A stretch of DNA of 64,000 nucleotides from Lutjanus erythropterus (GCA_020091685.1 CM034598.1:14579088-14643087); one strand, 5' to 3'. Positions 13,721 to 27,432 are shown, counted from the first letter of the stretch. The notes: a model not told the origin generated them from the letters alone. Numbers and translations: made by a program.

Positions 13721-16700
13721 AAATTAAGGCAATCAGCAGAAGTCACTGACCCCGGCCAAAAATTGGTATTATTATGTAACTCTAGGCAGGAAAGTCAGTG
13801 CATGCATATATCATATATGTCTACACAATAAGAGTCTTTTCAGTCTGCTTTAATGTTATACTGCTTGAACTAGATAAGGACACTTGAATTCAGCTCCATA
13901 GGGACCGACCTGCTGTGCTCCAACCTCTGTTATTAAAGCATAAACACTATAAGTAGTCCTCCCTTGAACAAGTGGATGTATGTGGCCTTCCCTTCTCACT
14001 AGCTCCCGTTAAGACTGAACTAAGGAACAGCTCTCAAATAAAGAACAGGTACAGGAGAGTAATCTTGAACTAAGGAGGTTACTGGGGAAAGTAGTGCACT
14101 CAGAGCAGTCTGACAGAGGCCAAGTGCTTTTCATTCATTAACTTGGCCGCCTATGCCGTGGTATGTCAAATGGTGGACGTGAGGGGAAAGTAAAAACTTG
14201 ACGTCCCATTGTGCTCCACAGCCAGATGCCGACTGAACCCTGAATATTGTTTTCTGATGCCATAAAAGAGCACAAAGAGGCGGGTGAAGTCGTTATCAAT
14301 CCCCTTTGCAAGGCAATCATAACTATTATCATTAGTAGTGTTTTCATCCTCCGAGCTCAGCCCTGAGTAGATATCTAATCTATTCCCTGGCACACATTCT
14401 TGTCTTTCCAACTTGACCTGGTATCACTCGAGCAAAGAAATGATTTCCGTCTCCCTAGAAACCAGATATGGGCGTAAATAACAGGCCTGGGCTCTTTCTG
14501 AAAAGCCCTAATCCCAGGAAAACAAACCTGAGCGAAACAGGCCCACCTGAATTGCTTTCAGGAAAACTAGATAATCAAAATGCAAAACAGCCTTTGATAG
14601 AAAAATGAGCCGACTTCTAACAACAAATCCCCTACACCTAACATCAGCAAATTCTCCTCCTGAACTTTTATTTGTATGCTGTGTTTGGGTTTTTAATGTA
14701 ATCACACTGCATACGGCGCTCCATCAATGAGCTATTCTGATTTATGTCAGCCTGAATCAGAATGACTGCTCAGAGCTTTACAGACATCATGAATGAGAAA
14801 AGGAGCCACACACTGAACACATTAGGGGTCCCACCATCTCCTCAGACAGGGGGACAATGGGTAGGGGGTGCGGAGATAAAGGAGGGGGATAACAGGGGTA
14901 AAGAAATGGCTGACGTTGATCGGGCAGAGAGAAAGGGTAAAATGGGAGAAAAGAAAAGAAGAGGCCCAAGACACTGGCCACACAGGGCAGAGGGAACACG
15001 AGGGCTCTGAGAGGCCTATACTCGGTCATAGCCCATTAGGCTGGCTTGGTGAAAATGCTACAGCTCATTACATGCTCTGCCTCTGTTCTGTGGATGAACA
15101 ATGCACAATTACGCTACCCTGCTGCTCCTCTAGCCATACTGCTGCATGCCTCTGAGGTGGCCGATATTGCTGCTATAGTGGCTTGCCTGCCAACAGCCTC
15201 TGTGCTCATCAAACATCCCATACATGCGCTCCCTAATGCGCATCCAGGTTTATGTCTAGAAACAAAAGCGGTGTATGAATTTGCTGAAATGAAAGAAGGG
15301 GAGAAACAGGAAAGGCTGCTCCTCCACCGGAGCAAACAAAACAAAGGTATAATGCAGCATTTGTGTGTGTAATACAATGACGTTCGCTCCCTTTTGTGCT
15401 CGGCCTTCTTTAAATTCTATAAAAAGGTAGGCATGTGACAAAGGTATAATACTTTTGTTACCAGCTGAATTAAGTTTCACTCAATGTTGTTATTACGGCA
15501 AAGCCAGGTGCAGCGATGACACACAGATATAAAAAGAATAAAAATAAAGTGTAAGCGGTTGACACTGAAAGTACCGTGACAACATCTGCAATGCAGTGAA
15601 TAACTAAACTCAGGATTCATCTATCCACCAGCAAATTGGTTCACTTGGAGTCTTCCTCCTTTTTTATGCAATTATGCATGCAGTAGCTGACATTTAATCT
15701 GATGGGGGAAATGCTAACTAACATCCTCCTGCTCCCTCTTTGTTTTAGGCAAAAAACAGGACACTTTGGAAAGGTCATTCTTCCCTGGTGTCAGAGCTGG
15801 CTGCTTGGAAAAGTTTCCGTTCACAGCGAGTATTGTTATTATGTTTCACAGGAGCCCTTCCCCCCTATTTCCCTGTCATTCAAAAAGCAGAGCATCAGCA
15901 GCACGGAGGAGAAAAGCCCTGGGAATTCTCCTAACAATGTAGCAACAAGTCTGCTAACCTGCAGTTCAACTCAGACAGGACAGTGAGAAAAAAAAAAAAA
16001 AAGAATTACTGATATCCGTGAATTTTAATTAATACCTTTTCTCCCTGCACATTTGGAAGAAATTAGTTTTTGGCACACTCAAATCATAGCGGTCATTACT
16101 GGAGAATTCTAATTACTTTTTTTTTTTTTTCAGTTCGTTTACTTGGTGAAAAACATTCTGGTTTTGTTGTTCCACAGCAGATCAGAAAAAAAATAATAAT
16201 TTCCCCAAAGACTGATTGCACGTCCCTTGTTACTCTTATCTGCAAGGAGGGATAAATACACTGAAAGAGTGTCAATGTTTTCTAACAATATATGCCAGTT
16301 CACAATTGTATAAAGCTTCTGTTTTAATATTTGTAAGCTAGAGGGACGTAGGTGGCCACATTCCTCTTGACATACATGGATACAACAGAGTAAATAGTAT
16401 TGTGAGCTTCCACAGCAAATAGATTTCACTCCTGGTCATAACAAGCCTTAGGGTTTGTGTTTTTAAATATGTAAGCTGACCTTTTCTATCCTATATTAAT
16501 GTAACTACAGGCATTTTCAACCACAGGCAGCAAAATCTGCATTAATGAGAGTTCCTGGAGCCTTCCATCACCATAAGTTTTCCTCAGACTTGTTTGGTTT
16601 ATTAGTTTTTCTTGAAACTCCTCTGCAAACTTTGGTTTTCATTAAAAACTGCTGGAGTTTCACAAGCTAACTTCGCAAGAAAACATGTGACAGGCTGTAT

Positions 16701-17169
16701 ACAGTCACTGCAAAAAAAGATGTTGCACATTATGCCTTTAACTGCCTCTATGTTGGGACTCAAAAGTCCAAGGATATCCACGAAAGGAAATGAAATGCGT
16801 CATATTTGTGTCAGAGAGTTTAATTTGAGAAATAAAAAAACAACGCCGCAGGAAACTCATTTAAATGGGTAATTACGTCCACGCAGCATTGCTCACAGGG
16901 CTTAACAAGGTGCGTAATGATGTCCCCTTCCCCAGCGATAAACATCATCACTGTGTCCATTTCCTTCACTCCATTTCGCCGTCTCTCATTTACGTGAGGA
17001 CCCATCAACCTACAAGCCCAATGCCATTATACCCCTTTTTGCATTTAGGTTCGTGTCCAGTAAAAATCTTCTAACATAAATTGTTGGACAGCTAATGCCA
17101 TTATATGCCTATCTTAGGCTCCACAAAAAAATCCACTTCCTTTTGATGTTTAATAGGTTTACAAGAGAG

Positions 17170-19408
17170 TTAATTCTCTCCACATGATGGAGCTTTTAAA
17201 GTAATCTAAAATATATTTTCCTGGATGAATGATTTAATTGATTAGCACCATATGGTTTACTTTTTTTTTTATTCTTTGAGTGTGTGCTTGTGCGTGTCTC
17301 CTGGTGTATAAAACAGTTCAAAAAGGTTTGTTGTGGCATATTTAACTTGCTGATGTTATCGAGTCTGAACATTTGATGATTTTATCCTGGACTGTCAACA
17401 TTTCAAAGAAATTAAGTTGGTACAAAACTCAGAACTTATTCTCAAAGCACTACCATTTATTAATACCACCTTCCATGTTTGCAGGTACATCTAAATAATC
17501 AGAATATTTATTTTTTAAGGGGAAAAAGCATAGAAATGCAACATTATTGCATTCTGTAGAGGCTGTTTTGTTTTGTACAATAAAACCTCTTCCTCCTCCC
17601 AGTACTACATTTACAGAAAAAAATAACATGTTTCCAGTTGATTCCACATGATAGAGCTTTTGAGGTAATTTAAAATATATTTTCCTTTTCAGTGATGTTG
17701 TTTCGAACCAAATAAAATGATCTCAATAGATGGATGAATGATTTAGTTGATTAGTACCATATGGTTTTACTTTTTTATTTATGCATGTCTCCTGATGTAA
17801 CAGCTTAAAAATGTCTGTTGTGGCATATTTAGTTTGCTAATGTTATCAAAACTTGACATTTGAGAACTTTTGATGATTTTATCTGAGCCTGTCAACATTT
17901 CAAGGAGGTAAAATTAGTGCAAGTTTGTTTTATTTGTTTTCTTTTTTCAGAGAAAAAATGCATCTTGTACTGACAATAGTCAGGTGACATTATTGCATTC
18001 TGTAGAGGCTGATGTGGTTTGTGCAATAAAACCTCTCTCATCCAAAAAAGACAAATAACATGTTTCAAGTTAATTCTCTTCACATAATAGAGCTTTTAAA
18101 GTCAAAGATGGATGAATGATTAAGATGATTAGCACCAAATGGTTTTACTTTTTTTTTATTTTTATGTAATTGCGTTATGGTGCGTGTTTCCTGGTGTATA
18201 AAAAGTTGCTGCAAAAATTGAGAACATATTCTCAAACCCCTATCTTTTGGTAATACCACCCTCCACATTTGCAGGTACACTGAAATAAGCAGAATTTGTT
18301 TCTTCTTTTTCAGGAAAAAAAATGCATCATGTGCAAACAACAGAAACATTATTACACTCTGTAGAGGCTGATAGGGCTTGTGCATCTCAGTGCCACATTT
18401 TACAAAGAAAATGATAGGAGTGAATTCTCTCCACATGACAGAGCTTTTAAAATAATTTAAAATATATTTTCCTTTTCAGTGAGATTGTCTCAGACCTAGT
18501 AAAATTATCTCAAAAGATGGATGAATGATTAAGTTTACTGGCATCATATGTTTTTGTTTTCTTATTTTGATATAACTGTGTGCTTGTGTGTGTCTCTGAT
18601 GTATAAAACAGCTTAAAAGTGTTGGTTGTAGTATATTTTGTTTACTGATGTTATCAAGATGGAACATTTGAGAGCACTTGATGATTTTATCATGGACTGT
18701 CAATGTTTCAAGGAAATAAAGCTGGTGCAAAACTAGTCCTCAAAACACTGTTGTTTGTTTTGTTTTTGTTGTTTGTTTTTTTTGAGGGGAAAAAGAAGAT
18801 CTTGTATTAAAAATAGATTTACATTCTGCATTCTGAAGAGGCTGATATGTTTTGTGCAAAAAAAAAACCTCTTCCTCTGCTCAATACCACACTTTACAGA
18901 GAAAAATAACATGTTTCAAGTTAATTCTCTCCACATGATGGTGCCTTTAAAATAATTTGAAATATATTTTCAGTGTATTTTCAGTGATGTTGTAAAATTA
19001 ACTCAAAAGATGGATGAATGATTAAGTTGATTAGCGCCATATGGTTTTACTTTTTTATTTATGTGTGTCTCCTGATGTATAAATCATATTAAAATGTCTG
19101 TTGTGACATATTAAGTTAGAATGAACATTTGATGATTTTATCCTGAACTGTCAACACTTCAGTGAACAAAAATTGGTGAAAAACACAGAGCTTATTCTGA
19201 AACCACCATCCTTTGTTAATACCGCCTTCCACGTTTTCAGATACTGTACATTGAAATAACCAGAATAGTTGTATTTTTTGGGCAGAAAAAACATCTTGTA
19301 CTAACAATAAGAAGGCGACATTATTGCATTCTGTCGAGGCTGATATGGTCTGTGCAATAATCCTCATCCCAATTGCACATTTTACAGAGAGAAATAACAT
19401 GTTTCAGG
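17170..19408. repeat. Tandem array of five ~350-500 bp units
   Basis: Units begin at about 17170, 17641, 18070, 18420 and 18920 with a TTAATTCTCTCCACATGAT-like block. Each carries, in order, a GAGCTTTTAAA block, TGGATGAATGATT, a CATATGGTTTTAC block, a TGTCTCCTGATGTATAAA block, a GATGATTTTATC-CTGTCAA block and TTATTGCATTCTGTAGAGGCTG. Some units lack internal blocks, which explains the uneven lengths. Short minus-strand open frames in units 1 and 5 share an Ala-Ser-Thr-Glu-Cys-Asn-Asn-Val-Ala-Phe string only because the DNA is repeated. Confidence 0.9.
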
Positions 19409-20390
19409 CTGTAGCAATACAGGTTGAGTAAAATCACTGGCATTCTATAAATAGTTCTCCCTCTCCTCCCCTGTTCCTTTCTGTCTCTCCTCGTTTTTCT
19501 CGGCCTCGCCATTTCTCCACAGTATTACTCCCTCTGTGTGCTCCTCACCAGTCACATGTGGTTAAGGGACACATACGGTGACATGTGTACATCAGACGCC
19601 GTCACTCATGTGTTTTGACTCTTAAGCTCTTTGGCTGGATGCTCTGATCCTGACGAGAGGGTGGCAACCCGGCGGGCCTGGATGCTTCTGACTGGCTGCC
19701 TGGGGTTGTTATGTCATTTCATCGTACCTCTGCAACATCGAGGATGACATGCAGTGATGGGGGTGTTGCGGGTTGGGGTCAAGGCTATAAAAACCCAACC
19801 AAGTGTAAAACTAGCACTGGTTGTGCACGGAGTGAAAACCATCTTGTTGAGTAATGTCACAAAATCAGCCTACAGCTCTGTCGGCTTTGTGTGTTAAACA
19901 CGATGGGAGGAGCCAGCGGAAGAATGTAATGAGAGGGCACTGAGTACATCACTGTCACACTGTTAATTTATTTCTGACAGACAAGACTTTATTTCACCTT
20001 ATAAACACTGACACTTGAAAAGCAGAGCATTTCTGAAGTCTCTGCCTTACAAATAACCTCTCTAAATAATTAACAGGTTCATCTGCCACTCAATCAGCGC
20101 GCATATCTGAAGCCTTTTGAGATGAAACGATTGTTCTTCAAATCCTTTGAAAGGAGGTGACTTTAAAGAATGCAACATACACCTCCCACTCTCCCAACAC
20201 ATCAAAATAAATAAGAAAAAACACCGACTTTAAAGATCAAGCAGTTATGTATCCCTTCCCTTATTGCACAATATATCTGTATATCTGTTGTTGTCTCATT
20301 TCCACTGTGATTGGCAAACTGTTCAGAGTTGAAGAGGCTCTGTATCAGAGAATTTAGCTGGGTTTTTTTTTTCCTAAAAGACATTCGCTA

Positions 20391-21020
20391 GGGCTTCCAC
20401 TAATGATTATTTTCATTATAGATTAATCTACCACCTATTTTCACCATAAATTGCTTGATTGTTTGGTCCAGGAGTTTTCAGAGTCTGAGACTGTGAGCCT
20501 CCCCTCAGACAAAGCTTGGGAAAAGGCGCCTGCTTTTAATTTACTTGCTTGGTTCCCTGGCTGATAGGATCATGATTATGTTATTTGATCCCACAGACAC
20601 TCATCAGTTGAGCCAATATAGTCCAATATTGCTGTTTGGTACAACGTCAAATGGCACAAAATACATTTTAAAAAAAGTTCTGCCTAAAGGCATGTATTAG
20701 TTTCTGACTCTGGGAAAGTGGGAGAAACAGTAAAATTCTCCAAAACTACTCTGAACTATCTCTTTAACCAAATCACACCCATTCGTCCGTTCTATTTGAG
20801 CTCCTTTTGGTAACTAAAACAATAACTAATGTAATAATTTTTCACTTGCATTCACTGAGTCCCTCTTGAAACTATTTTAAAGAAAGCAACAAATTCTCAT
20901 ATTTAAGAAGCTGCAACTAGCAACTTTTTGACATTTTTAATTGAAAAATGACTGAAATGTTTAATTGATTTTCAAAATAGTTGGCAACTAATTTTCTTTT
21001 GATTGACTGGTCGATCAATC
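20391..21020. repeat. Family A-like repeat, diverged or interrupted
   Basis: The left end (AGGGCTTCCACTAATGATTATTTTC) and the right part (AGCTGCAACTAGCAAC, then GTTGGCAACTAATTT and GGTCGATCAATCG) resemble family A termini. The intervening sequence is longer than in other copies and carries unrelated DNA. Confidence 0.5.
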
Positions 21021-22374
21021 GTTTAAAAGGCTAAAAGCTCTTTAAATTCTTGTAGTAGAAAATAAAGAAGGATTTGTTTGAACTGCTGTTGTACCTCTAA
21101 GTTTAAAGGGAAGCATGATTTTAAGATTTTATTTCTTTCATTGATTCAAATCTTCATCTGTAGACCATGACTGGGGACATTTTTAAATTAGTTTTACTGA
21201 ACATGTCAGATCCATTCACCTCTTTTCACTCTCAAACGGCATTGAACACTGAATACAAAGCGGACAGACTCTGCAGAACTAAAATCAGGCAATGAACTCC
21301 TACAATCTGAGTTTAACTTCCACTTCGCGCTGCTCTGCTTCCCATGTTGTCCTCCCCCCAATTACACGTTCAACCAACGGCTGACGCTCTCTGCTTCCTG
21401 TCAATCACGGCGCGTTCGAATCAACAAACACAAACTAATTCTGCCAGATAGTCTGCAAAGATCAAATGAAAATGAGGCTTGAATTCCCATACCATCCTCG
21501 TGACTAAAAGAGACCTTCAAAATGTTTTTACAGTTAAATTGAAAAGCTGCTAAGATAAGAGAGAAAAATCTGAATTAGTTCATATACTGTAAAAGTGTCT
21601 CCACACTGAGGAAAAACAGCTCTGAAGTGCAGTAAAAATGTGAAATTTTCATTAACACTAGAGCTGTCCTATAAAATCTAACACTAAAAGACAGAAACTA
21701 TTAAGGAAATCTTATTAGCGACATTTATAGCCGAGCATATCTTAAACACCAGGGAATGATGACAATATCAAAACAACATTAAAAAGAGTACTTTAAATGT
21801 AGAGTCACAACAATGTTTGATTATCAAAAATGTTGGATTATGCCTCTCGTTTCTCCCTCTCCATGATTTCTGAGTCGGTCATAATGTTGTAAATGATAAT
21901 GTCACGGCCCATATTTTAAATAAATGTGACACTCCATAAGAAATATTGTGTGTGCGTGCGTATTCGTGAGTATGTGTGTGGGAGGAGATTGGCACTTTCA
22001 ACAGATGTGTAGTATGCGCTGACAGCATGACATCTACTTTGCATGCTCAATATGACACGTTTGAATGCTCCCATGCATATTGTCCTGATGTGAAGTGATA
22101 GCGAGGGATGTGCAGCCTCCCCGGGACCACTCCCTGTTGTCTCCCCCACATCAATATCCAAACATCTTCCTCACTAACAGGGAAAAACAGCAAGACGGGA
22201 GCACAGAGAGGCACGTTGTCAGTCGTTTTTGTTTCAATGTTCATTTTCTCATTTGGGTTTCTTTGATTGACTGTGAACAAACACAAAGTGCACATCCACT
22301 TCTCTTTTGTCAGAATCTGAACCTGACACTGTGGCACACAGTATAATATAGCTTCACTGAGGGTAACAATATCT

Positions 22375-22985
22375 TTAAAGGGACGATACATATTTTTTCC
22401 TCTTACATGTAGTGCTATTTATCCATGTAGATTGTTTTGGGGTGAGTTGCAGCGTTTTGGAGATATCGACCTTCACTAATTACCATGAACCTGTATGATA
22501 CTCAGCTTGTCGTTTGAAAAACTCAACAGCAATGTCTGCACTTCCTTCTTGGTCTGCAACTGTTATTGTCATCATCGATTAAACTGCTGATCATTTTTCT
22601 TGATCAATAGATTAATTCTTAGGTCCAAAAAAATGTCAGAAAATGGTAAAAAAATGTTTACTGTTTCCCAAGACATGACAAAGACGATGTCCTCAAATGT
22701 CTTGTTTTGTCCACAACCCAAAGATATTCAGTTTAATGAATAGGGGAGTAAAGAAACCAGAATATATTCACATTTCAGAGGCTGAGATAAAAGATTTTGG
22801 ACATTTTTTTCTTCTTAAAAACAAATTAATCAATTGCCAAAATAGCCATTAATTCAATAGATGACAACTAATCAACGACGACTAATTGTTGCAGCTCTTA
22901 CATCCTTCAGCACAGTGATTTAGTTTGTGGGTGTAGTTCAGTAGAGAGACAATAGTTCCTACTTGACGCTGCTCACATCAAGGTC
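22375..22985. mobile_element. Partial foldback repeat split by a family A insertion
   Basis: TTAAAGGGAC, TAGTGCTATTTATCCATGTAG, GGGTGAGTTGCAGC and TTTTGGAGATATCGAC match the inner arm of the 45.3-kb foldback. After the family A block, AGTTCCTACTTGACGCTGCTCAC and GGTCTGTGAATTATCTTG match its centre. The right arm is missing. Confidence 0.6.
22562..22900. repeat. AT-rich interspersed repeat, family A, near full length
   Basis: It runs from ATCGATTAAACTGCTGATC to CTAATTGTTGCAGCTCTTAC, with the core TCAAATGTCTTGTTTTGTCC and AACCCAAAGATATTCAG. The ends are loosely complementary (ATCGATTAA at one end, AACTAATCAACGACGACTAA at the other). It sits inside a foldback-type repeat, since matching flanks lie on both sides at about 22375-22561 and 22901-22985. 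Confidence 0.75.
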
Positions 22986-23112
22986 TGTGAATTATCTTGT
23001 CATTATTTCTGGACAGAGACACTGCTGTTTAGCTTTTCAAATGTAATTTTCTTGTTCCATTAAATTCGAAAGAAGGCAGATATCTCCTAACCTGGCAACA
23101 ACAATCTAAATT

Positions 23113-23462
23113 AGGCCTGCACATTATGGTAAAAAGAAAAAAAATCATATTGCAATTATTTTGACAGATATTGTAATTGGAATATGATTCACGATTAGTG
23201 GGAATTATCTTTTTTGCATCATAATTTCCATTTTCCATAAAAGAAAACCATTAAAATCATGATAATGTGACATTTGTTGGGGTCTGTACCCAAAAACATC
23301 TTTTCTTACATTTGGAGAACAAAATTTATAGGCCAGGGCATCTCTGCAGCATTTCTTCAGTATAATGCCATTCTGTCATATATTTTTTCTTTAGCAAAAA
23401 AAAGTTGCACTTGGCCATATTGTTATTTCTTTAATATTTTGTTTAATTGTGCAGCCCTAAAC
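23113..23462. repeat. Interspersed repeat, family B
   Basis: It starts TTAGGCCTGCACATTATGG and ends GTTTAATTGTGCAGCCCTAA, giving imperfect inverted ends (TTAGGCCTGCAC versus GTGCAGCCCTAA). It includes TTTGTTGGGGTCTGTACCC, also found in inverted form at about 40.2 kb. It is likely a non-autonomous DNA transposon. Confidence 0.7.
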
Positions 23463-23476
23463 CTAGTGGATAAATA

Positions 23477-23818
23477 ATAGAGCTGCAATGATAAATCAAT
23501 TATGAATAGAATATTAAATGAACTGCCAACTATTTTGATTATCTATTAACTGTTCTGAGTCATTGTTTAAATAATAAATAACAAACTTCTCTGACTCAAG
23601 CTTCTCAAATATGAATATTTTCTGTTTTCTTTAGTACTCTACGACAGTAAACTAAATATCTTTGGGTTGTAGAAAAAACTAAATCAGACATTTGTGGATG
23701 TTGCCTTGGGCTCTGGGAAACAAAGATCAACAGTTTTTAACATTTTAAGAATCAGTTATTTGAGAAAATAATCAATATATTAATCAATTATGAAAATAAC
23801 TGTTAGCTGCAGCCCAAA
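23477..23818. repeat. AT-rich interspersed repeat, family A, near full length
   Basis: It begins TAATAGAGCTGCAATGATAAATC, contains AATATGAATATTTTCTGTTTTC and ATATCTTTGGGTTGTAG, and ends AACTGTTAGCTGCAGCCC. The termini are inverted relative to each other (GAGCTGCAAT versus TAGCTGCAGC). Confidence 0.75.
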
Positions 23819-24473
23819 TAAATAGTCTTACAGGCCAGAGGAAAATACTTTATGATTTTGGGACTGTCCCTTTAAGGAAACAGCATCGAGAGCATCTGGA
23901 GGATGACGGCATCGATTATCAAGTAACTAAACTCGCGAAGCACACTCTCCTGCAAACACTTATATTTTACACCATGTGATCCAACCTGTTCTCGTTTTTC
24001 CTAATTTATTTATCACCTTTTAAAGATTCACTTATCATGTGTGCAAGAGAAAAACCTGCAATCTCTTACCTGAGTAAGGCTAATCAATAAAGTAAGATAA
24101 CTTATTTTCCTGCTATGCTCATTATCTGGAATCACAGGTGTGAGAAGCCTTAGTGCACATTACAAATTCAAAAACACATTCTAGCCAAAGGCCATTCCTT
24201 TACTGTATAATTGTCTCCCCCACCAAGTGATTCACTATAATTAAGCCATGGAAGACAGCTCTATTCTCCTGTGAGCGTTCGTATTAGTGCTACCACAGGC
24301 AGGTCTAACAAACATCTCACAGCTGATGCTTTTCAAAACAATGGACAGCCATGTGCAGGGAGGTATATACTGGTACACGGTCTCACAAGGGAGAATACAA
24401 TATACACAATGCAATTGCAGGTATGAGGCCTTTGGGGAGATCTGTCACTGTTATCTTGGCCAAGGCTGCTCTG

Positions 24474-24496
24474 AGTGTGTGTGTGTGTGTGTGTGT
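24474..24496. repeat. (GT)n microsatellite
   Basis: A 23-bp GT run. Confidence 0.95.
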
Positions 24497-25404
24497 CAGC
24501 GCGCTTTGTCTGAAGCAGGAAAAGCTCGACTCCAGCTGCTCTGACACAGGCGGGATGTTCACTGCCCCACATAAACCAACAATGGAGGAGAACTTTGCAT
24601 CGATCAAAAGCAGAATTTACAAACAGACAGCGGGCTCATATCCTCTTTACCTCCATTAGCAAACCTAATCTGACCCCGTATCCACATTCTGATGCCTGCG
24701 ATAATTTTAATCTACATGTTTGGAAAATAAACAAACACAGAGACATCATTGTGCCCTGGTGTAAAAACAAAAAGCTCTTCCGCGGAGGATAAATGAATCA
24801 TGGATAATTATGAGGTTGCCCTCAGGATGAAAACAATTTTTTGGGGACAAAGCAGCCTTAGTAATCACAACAGTGCAGCCACTCGTGTGTCCTAGCCAGT
24901 CAATGGGATATGGGTTGAGGACTTGTGGAGTCAAGTGGTTTCAAGCCCAAGCTTGCTCATTGTAACAAAGCAATTATCAGTCATTTCACTGCTGTTTGTT
25001 TGTGCTATAAATGGCATTGTAATTATCCTGAAAACAATTTTTATTTAAGAGCAACATTTGTACATACTGTAGAGCTTCTGTCTCTCGCAAATGTCACAAT
25101 GGGGAGGAAAGAAAACAAAGACAACTGTTGTGGCGCCGGGGTTGCGCTGTTGGAGGGTAAGGCGTGCTCTCGCTACAGCTACTCCTTGCTTACTTTCTCC
25201 ATCACACACACATTCTGTCTTCTTAGTCCAGGGAAAATATGCAAAGAGCGGGTCAAAGAGATGTTTGTCAACATCATGTGCAAGGCGGGGAGCAATGGAA
25301 GCTGCATGCTAAACAGGCCCAAGCCAATCAACTGCCTCCAAGAAGATGAGAAAACGTGGTCGGGGCTCGGACACCTGGCGCTGAGACTCATTCACCCACG
25401 CTCA

Positions 25405-25440
25405 CTTCTTCTTCTTCTTCTTCGTCTTCTTCTTCTTCTT
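25405..25440. repeat. (CTT)n microsatellite
   Basis: A CTT run with one CGTCTT interruption. It lies inside a spurious 216-codon plus-strand open frame. Confidence 0.95.
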
Positions 25441-25699
25441 CCCCTCCCTATCTGCCCTCACCAAATCTATACAGACAACTCCAAGCTTCACATATGGAAT
25501 CATCAAAATCAATCTTCCACCGTATTTGTCTCCCTCTCCACTTTTTCATTAGCTGAAACAAATAAAGGCTGCTAATCCTGCGGCAAATGTGCTTTTATTG
25601 GATGGTTAAGCCACAGACACAGGATGCTGCTGCAGCCTTTTACAACGTTGGCTGATTTCTTTGTGTAGCCAGCCAAGGCTTGGTACTGCACTCCGTACT

Positions 25700-25892
25700 T
25701 TAAAGGAGAAATATGTAACTCCCTAGCGTTCATAAATGAGTACTGCAGTCCAAGTTGAGGTGGTGCAACATCTACCTTCCTAAAAGATTATTAATGATTC
25801 CTTACGACTCACAAACAGAAACTTACTCATTTTCTGAAAATCCAGCATTAATTTCAGCTATAATTAATGTGAAACACAGATTTCTCCTTTAA
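25700..25892. mobile_element. Short MITE with perfect 13-bp inverted ends
   Basis: TTAAAGGAGAAAT (25700-25712) is exactly complementary to ATTTCTCCTTTAA (25880-25892). The element is 193 bp long and non-coding. Its end sequence matches the 7.46-8.2 kb element, suggesting the same transposase source. Confidence 0.8.
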
Positions 25893-26908
25893 CCTAACCC
25901 TCCATAGACAATGAAACTTTAAGTGAAGCATGGACAACTTCATCAGCATCTTCAGGTGATTAATTACCTTATTGGATAAATTGTTCTTGGAGGTAACTTG
26001 ATAATTGGCCTTTTTTTCACTGTCTTGAAGGATGTTAGCATAGCATTTTTACTAACCAACACTCATCCTGTGTCCGAAATTCTTTACCAACATGTTATTT
26101 AGTACACTAAAACAGATTGTGAGATTTAGTAATATGTCCAAAAACCTACTGAGAAAACATTATTTCTGAATATTATACCATTCATGTGGAAACACTACAG
26201 TATGAAACACTGTGGGAGTAACAACAACAACAACATGACAAGAAGGACACAAGTATCAGTGTTGAATGCCCTGGGCATAGACTGACAGGCTGCAGGTTGC
26301 AGAGATGGGTTTTGGAGAAGGATTTTATTTCATGCGGTGTGTAAAATGTTGTTATAAGTAAGAGAGAGAGAGAAGTTTGGATTTTTTTTTTTACCGCATT
26401 GACTCAAATGTGAACAGCATCCAGACCTCAGTCAGACACACATTTTTTTGTATAGTAGTTTTTAGTTTTTGTATGAAGTATTTTGTCAGTCTGTCTCATC
26501 TAATGATTCTCTCAGTATCGTTTAGTTTCTTGTTGTTATTATTATGACTTTTGACCATCGTTTTTTGACTTATTTAATCAAGGGTGACTAATCATGAGCA
26601 CGTTCATATTCCAGGGTTTGTCCTTAATTTTTCAGTCTGCTGTTGTGTGATAGTATTTCTATTTCTGTCTTTTTAAAATTTTCTTTTTTCTTCAGTTTCA
26701 CATGGAGGTTTGGTTGTTACAGTGTAAGTCTACACCTTTGTTTGTGACCACATCCCATGACCACTGGATTCGTTTTTAAATGTAACACCTGTTCCTCACT
26801 GTCACTCTGTGCTCTGATGAAGACTAGAAACACGGTGGCGTATCAATGAATTAATAAAGGATTTTTACATGCCTCAGATCTTTTCAGACAGTCACCTATT
26901 CATTTTGC

Positions 26909-27432
26909 ACTTTATTTTACAGTACACTAATTACACAGAACAAGCTGTACTTTGTAATACATTGGACAAAAACTAGAAATATGTTCTTTATTAGACAGTA
27001 AACAAACAGCTATACCCTTATTAGACATCATACACTTATCTATCCACTAATAAGACTTAACTAGTTGTACACTAATATGTTCTTAATTAGAATGTATTAG
27101 ACCTTTTATTCGACCCTTATAAGACTTAATAAGCGGGTGATTAGGGACACATTACAACGGAACTGTACTGTAAACTAAAGTGTATTATTTACCACTGTGA
27201 GTCCCTGATTAGACTTTATCAGAGGGTAATAATTATAAAATCTATTAAGGGTCTAATAGTGGGAAATAATACAATTTAGTTTACAGTACAGTTCTGTTGC
27301 GATATGTCCCTAATTACGGCCTAATAAAGTCTAATAACTGGTCTAATACTGTCTAATAAAGAACACATTATTTATAGTTTGTGTCTTTTTTGGCTTGTTA
27401 CATCTTATTAGCGTACTGTAAAATAAAGAGTG
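26909..27432. mobile_element. TIR element, CACTTTATTTTACAGTAC ends
   Basis: CACTTTATTTTACAGTAC at the left is matched by GTACTGTAAAATAAAGAGTG at the right. The inside is itself palindromic, built of repeated TATTAGAC / GTCTAATA blocks. It is non-coding and about 524 bp long. A partial second copy lies at 56590-56715. Confidence 0.8.

Noticed and set aside
17450..19400. Similar small minus-strand open frames suggesting a repeated gene
   Set aside because: The similarity follows the tandem DNA repeat; frames break differently in each unit and none is maintained across all five.
17170..19408. Possible CRISPR-like array
   Set aside because: The units are long, uneven and diverged with no spacer pattern, and this is a vertebrate genome.
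24925..25575. 216-codon plus-strand open frame
   Set aside because: It resembles no protein family, has poly-Leu from a CTT microsatellite and no domain or splice context; most likely a chance frame.
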